Below, one piece after another: positions 63,503-64,000 of a stretch of 64,000 bases of DNA. Source of the DNA: Apirhabdus apintestini (GTDB lineage: Bacteria; Pseudomonadota; Gammaproteobacteria; Enterobacterales; Enterobacteriaceae); the NCBI GenBank assembly GCA_033977085.1, contig CP138906.1:992001-1056000 (forward strand), given 5' to 3'. Positions within the stretch are counted from its first letter, which is position 1; each line of letters starts with the position of its first letter. The notes beneath the pieces are model-generated. The model made no database searches. It saw only the letters and a list, made by a program, of their open reading frames with translations, and was not told the DNA's origin. A program made the position numbers and the translations under genes.

Positions 63503-64000
63503 TTATATCAATAACCAGAATAAAATCACTAGTATCAGCACGATGAGCAGGCGACCCGGATGTGCAGCAACCAGTGTCTTAATGGGGTCAAGCACTGGTG
63601 CAATAAGCGGCGTATACTCCGGCGCCTCTTCTTCATGGCGGATTGCAGAGAGACGCTCCGCCCGCTTGAAAAATAAGTGGTTAAGAATATCAAGCGTTTG
63701 TGCCGGAGTTAGTACTGTCTGCGGCGTAACATTATGCCGCTGCTGGGCGTAATCATTTATTTCACGCCATTCGGTGCTCTCCAGCGGCTGTTTTAACGCT
63801 GCCTGCAGCGTATGTAAGTTCGGCGCCGGCTGCTGCGTCAGCGTCTGGCGCGCGGTTAGCCACGTGGTTAATAACGCGTAATGGCGCGCGGGGATTAAGT
63901 CTCCGTGTTTAACGCCGGAAAGTTCCATCATTGATTGCCAAATCAGCCGGGTTGATTCGCCGGTAGTGGCGCTCAGCCGGGCGGCCAGTTTATTCAACGC
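63503..64000 (-). CDS. flk: Flagella biosynthesis regulator Flk, C-terminal part
   Basis: This is the C-terminal half of Flk, a membrane-anchored protein that in Salmonella monitors flagellar ring assembly. Visible are LAARLSATTGESTRLIWQSM, MELSGVKHGDLIPARHYALL and TLQAALKQPLESTEWREIND. A single C-terminal membrane helix ends the protein (PGRLLIVLILVILFWLLI). The N-terminus lies beyond the window edge. The frame is intact over the visible part. It is convergent with yfcJ, as in E. coli. Confidence 0.88.
   Translation of the reverse strand, partial: ALNKLAARLSATTGESTRLIWQSMMELSGVKHGDLIPARHYALLTTWLTARQTLTQQPAPNLHTLQAALKQPLESTEWREINDYAQQRHNVTPQTVLTPAQTLDILNHLFFKRAERLSAIRHEEEAPEYTPLIAPVLDPIKTLVAAHPGRLLIVLILVILFWLLI

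Noticed and set aside
63497..63752. C-terminal extension of yfcJ to 63752
   Set aside because: It overlaps the conserved flk C-terminus; one missing A near 63468 explains the read-through.

Overview
The window is a stretch of enterobacterial core chromosome. Gene content and order match the Escherichia coli crr-to-flk segment read in reverse (crr, ptsI, ptsH, cysK, cysZ, zipA, ligA ... gltX ... nupC/mntH ... glk, ypdBA ... argW, yfdC ... fadL, fadIJ, sixA ... aroC, mepA ... mnmC, fabB, yfcJ, flk). An ipdC gene next to glk and a complete ccm operon beside yfdC suggest a plant- or insect-associated member of the Erwiniaceae (Pantoea/Erwinia type). This genus-level placement is inference from gene content and order only.

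Layout. 1-5.8 kb: PTS genes, cysK, cysZ, zipA. 5.9-9.3 kb: ligA, ypeB, yfeH. 9.76-11.71 kb: first copy of an IS21-family element. 11.8-12.7 kb: tRNA-Lys and three tRNA-Val genes, with two tRNA-tailed tandem repeats downstream of tRNA-Lys. 13.1-17.7 kb: gltX, yfeC, two tRNA-Ala genes, pdeA. 18-21.3 kb: nupC, mntH (with Fur and MntR sites), ypeC. 21.4-28.1 kb: an aldo/keto reductase, ipdC, glk, and the ypdAB two-component system. 28.1-32.6 kb: an accessory patch with the tiny gene ypdK, a DUF1120 surface protein, IS21 copy 2 and an integrase remnant at tRNA-Arg(CCU). 32.6-41.7 kb: yfdC, ccmABCDEFGHI, mlaA. 42-54.4 kb: fadL, yfcZ, fadIJ, sixA, smrB, prmB, aroC, mepA, yfcA, epmC, yfcL. 54.4-61 kb: mnmC and fabB, two copies of a structured repeat sitting on terminator tails, and an IS200-type transposase split by IS21 copy 3. 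61.2-64 kb: a DeoR-type regulator, yfcJ and the flk C-terminus.

The most striking property is frame disruption. More than half of the protein genes, including essential ones such as ligA and gltX, are broken by single-base losses, nearly all in A/T/G/C runs. Restoring one base per site gives exactly the expected protein lengths. The three near-identical IS21 copies differ from each other mainly by the same kind of run-length change, so most of these lesions are probably consensus-sequence errors and not gene decay. A few lesions are different in kind and may be real: the fadL nonsense codon, the integrase remnant and the split IS200 transposase.

Functional groupings: sugar uptake and phosphorylation (crr-ptsI-ptsH, glk), cysteine synthesis (cysK, cysZ), division and DNA sealing (zipA, ligA), metal uptake (mntH), pyruvate sensing (ypdAB), cytochrome c maturation (ccmA-I), outer-membrane lipid asymmetry and fatty-acid use (mlaA, fadL, fadIJ, with FadR-like sites), fatty-acid synthesis (fabB, with FadR and FabR sites), and translation-factor or ribosome modification (epmC, prmB, mnmC, smrB).
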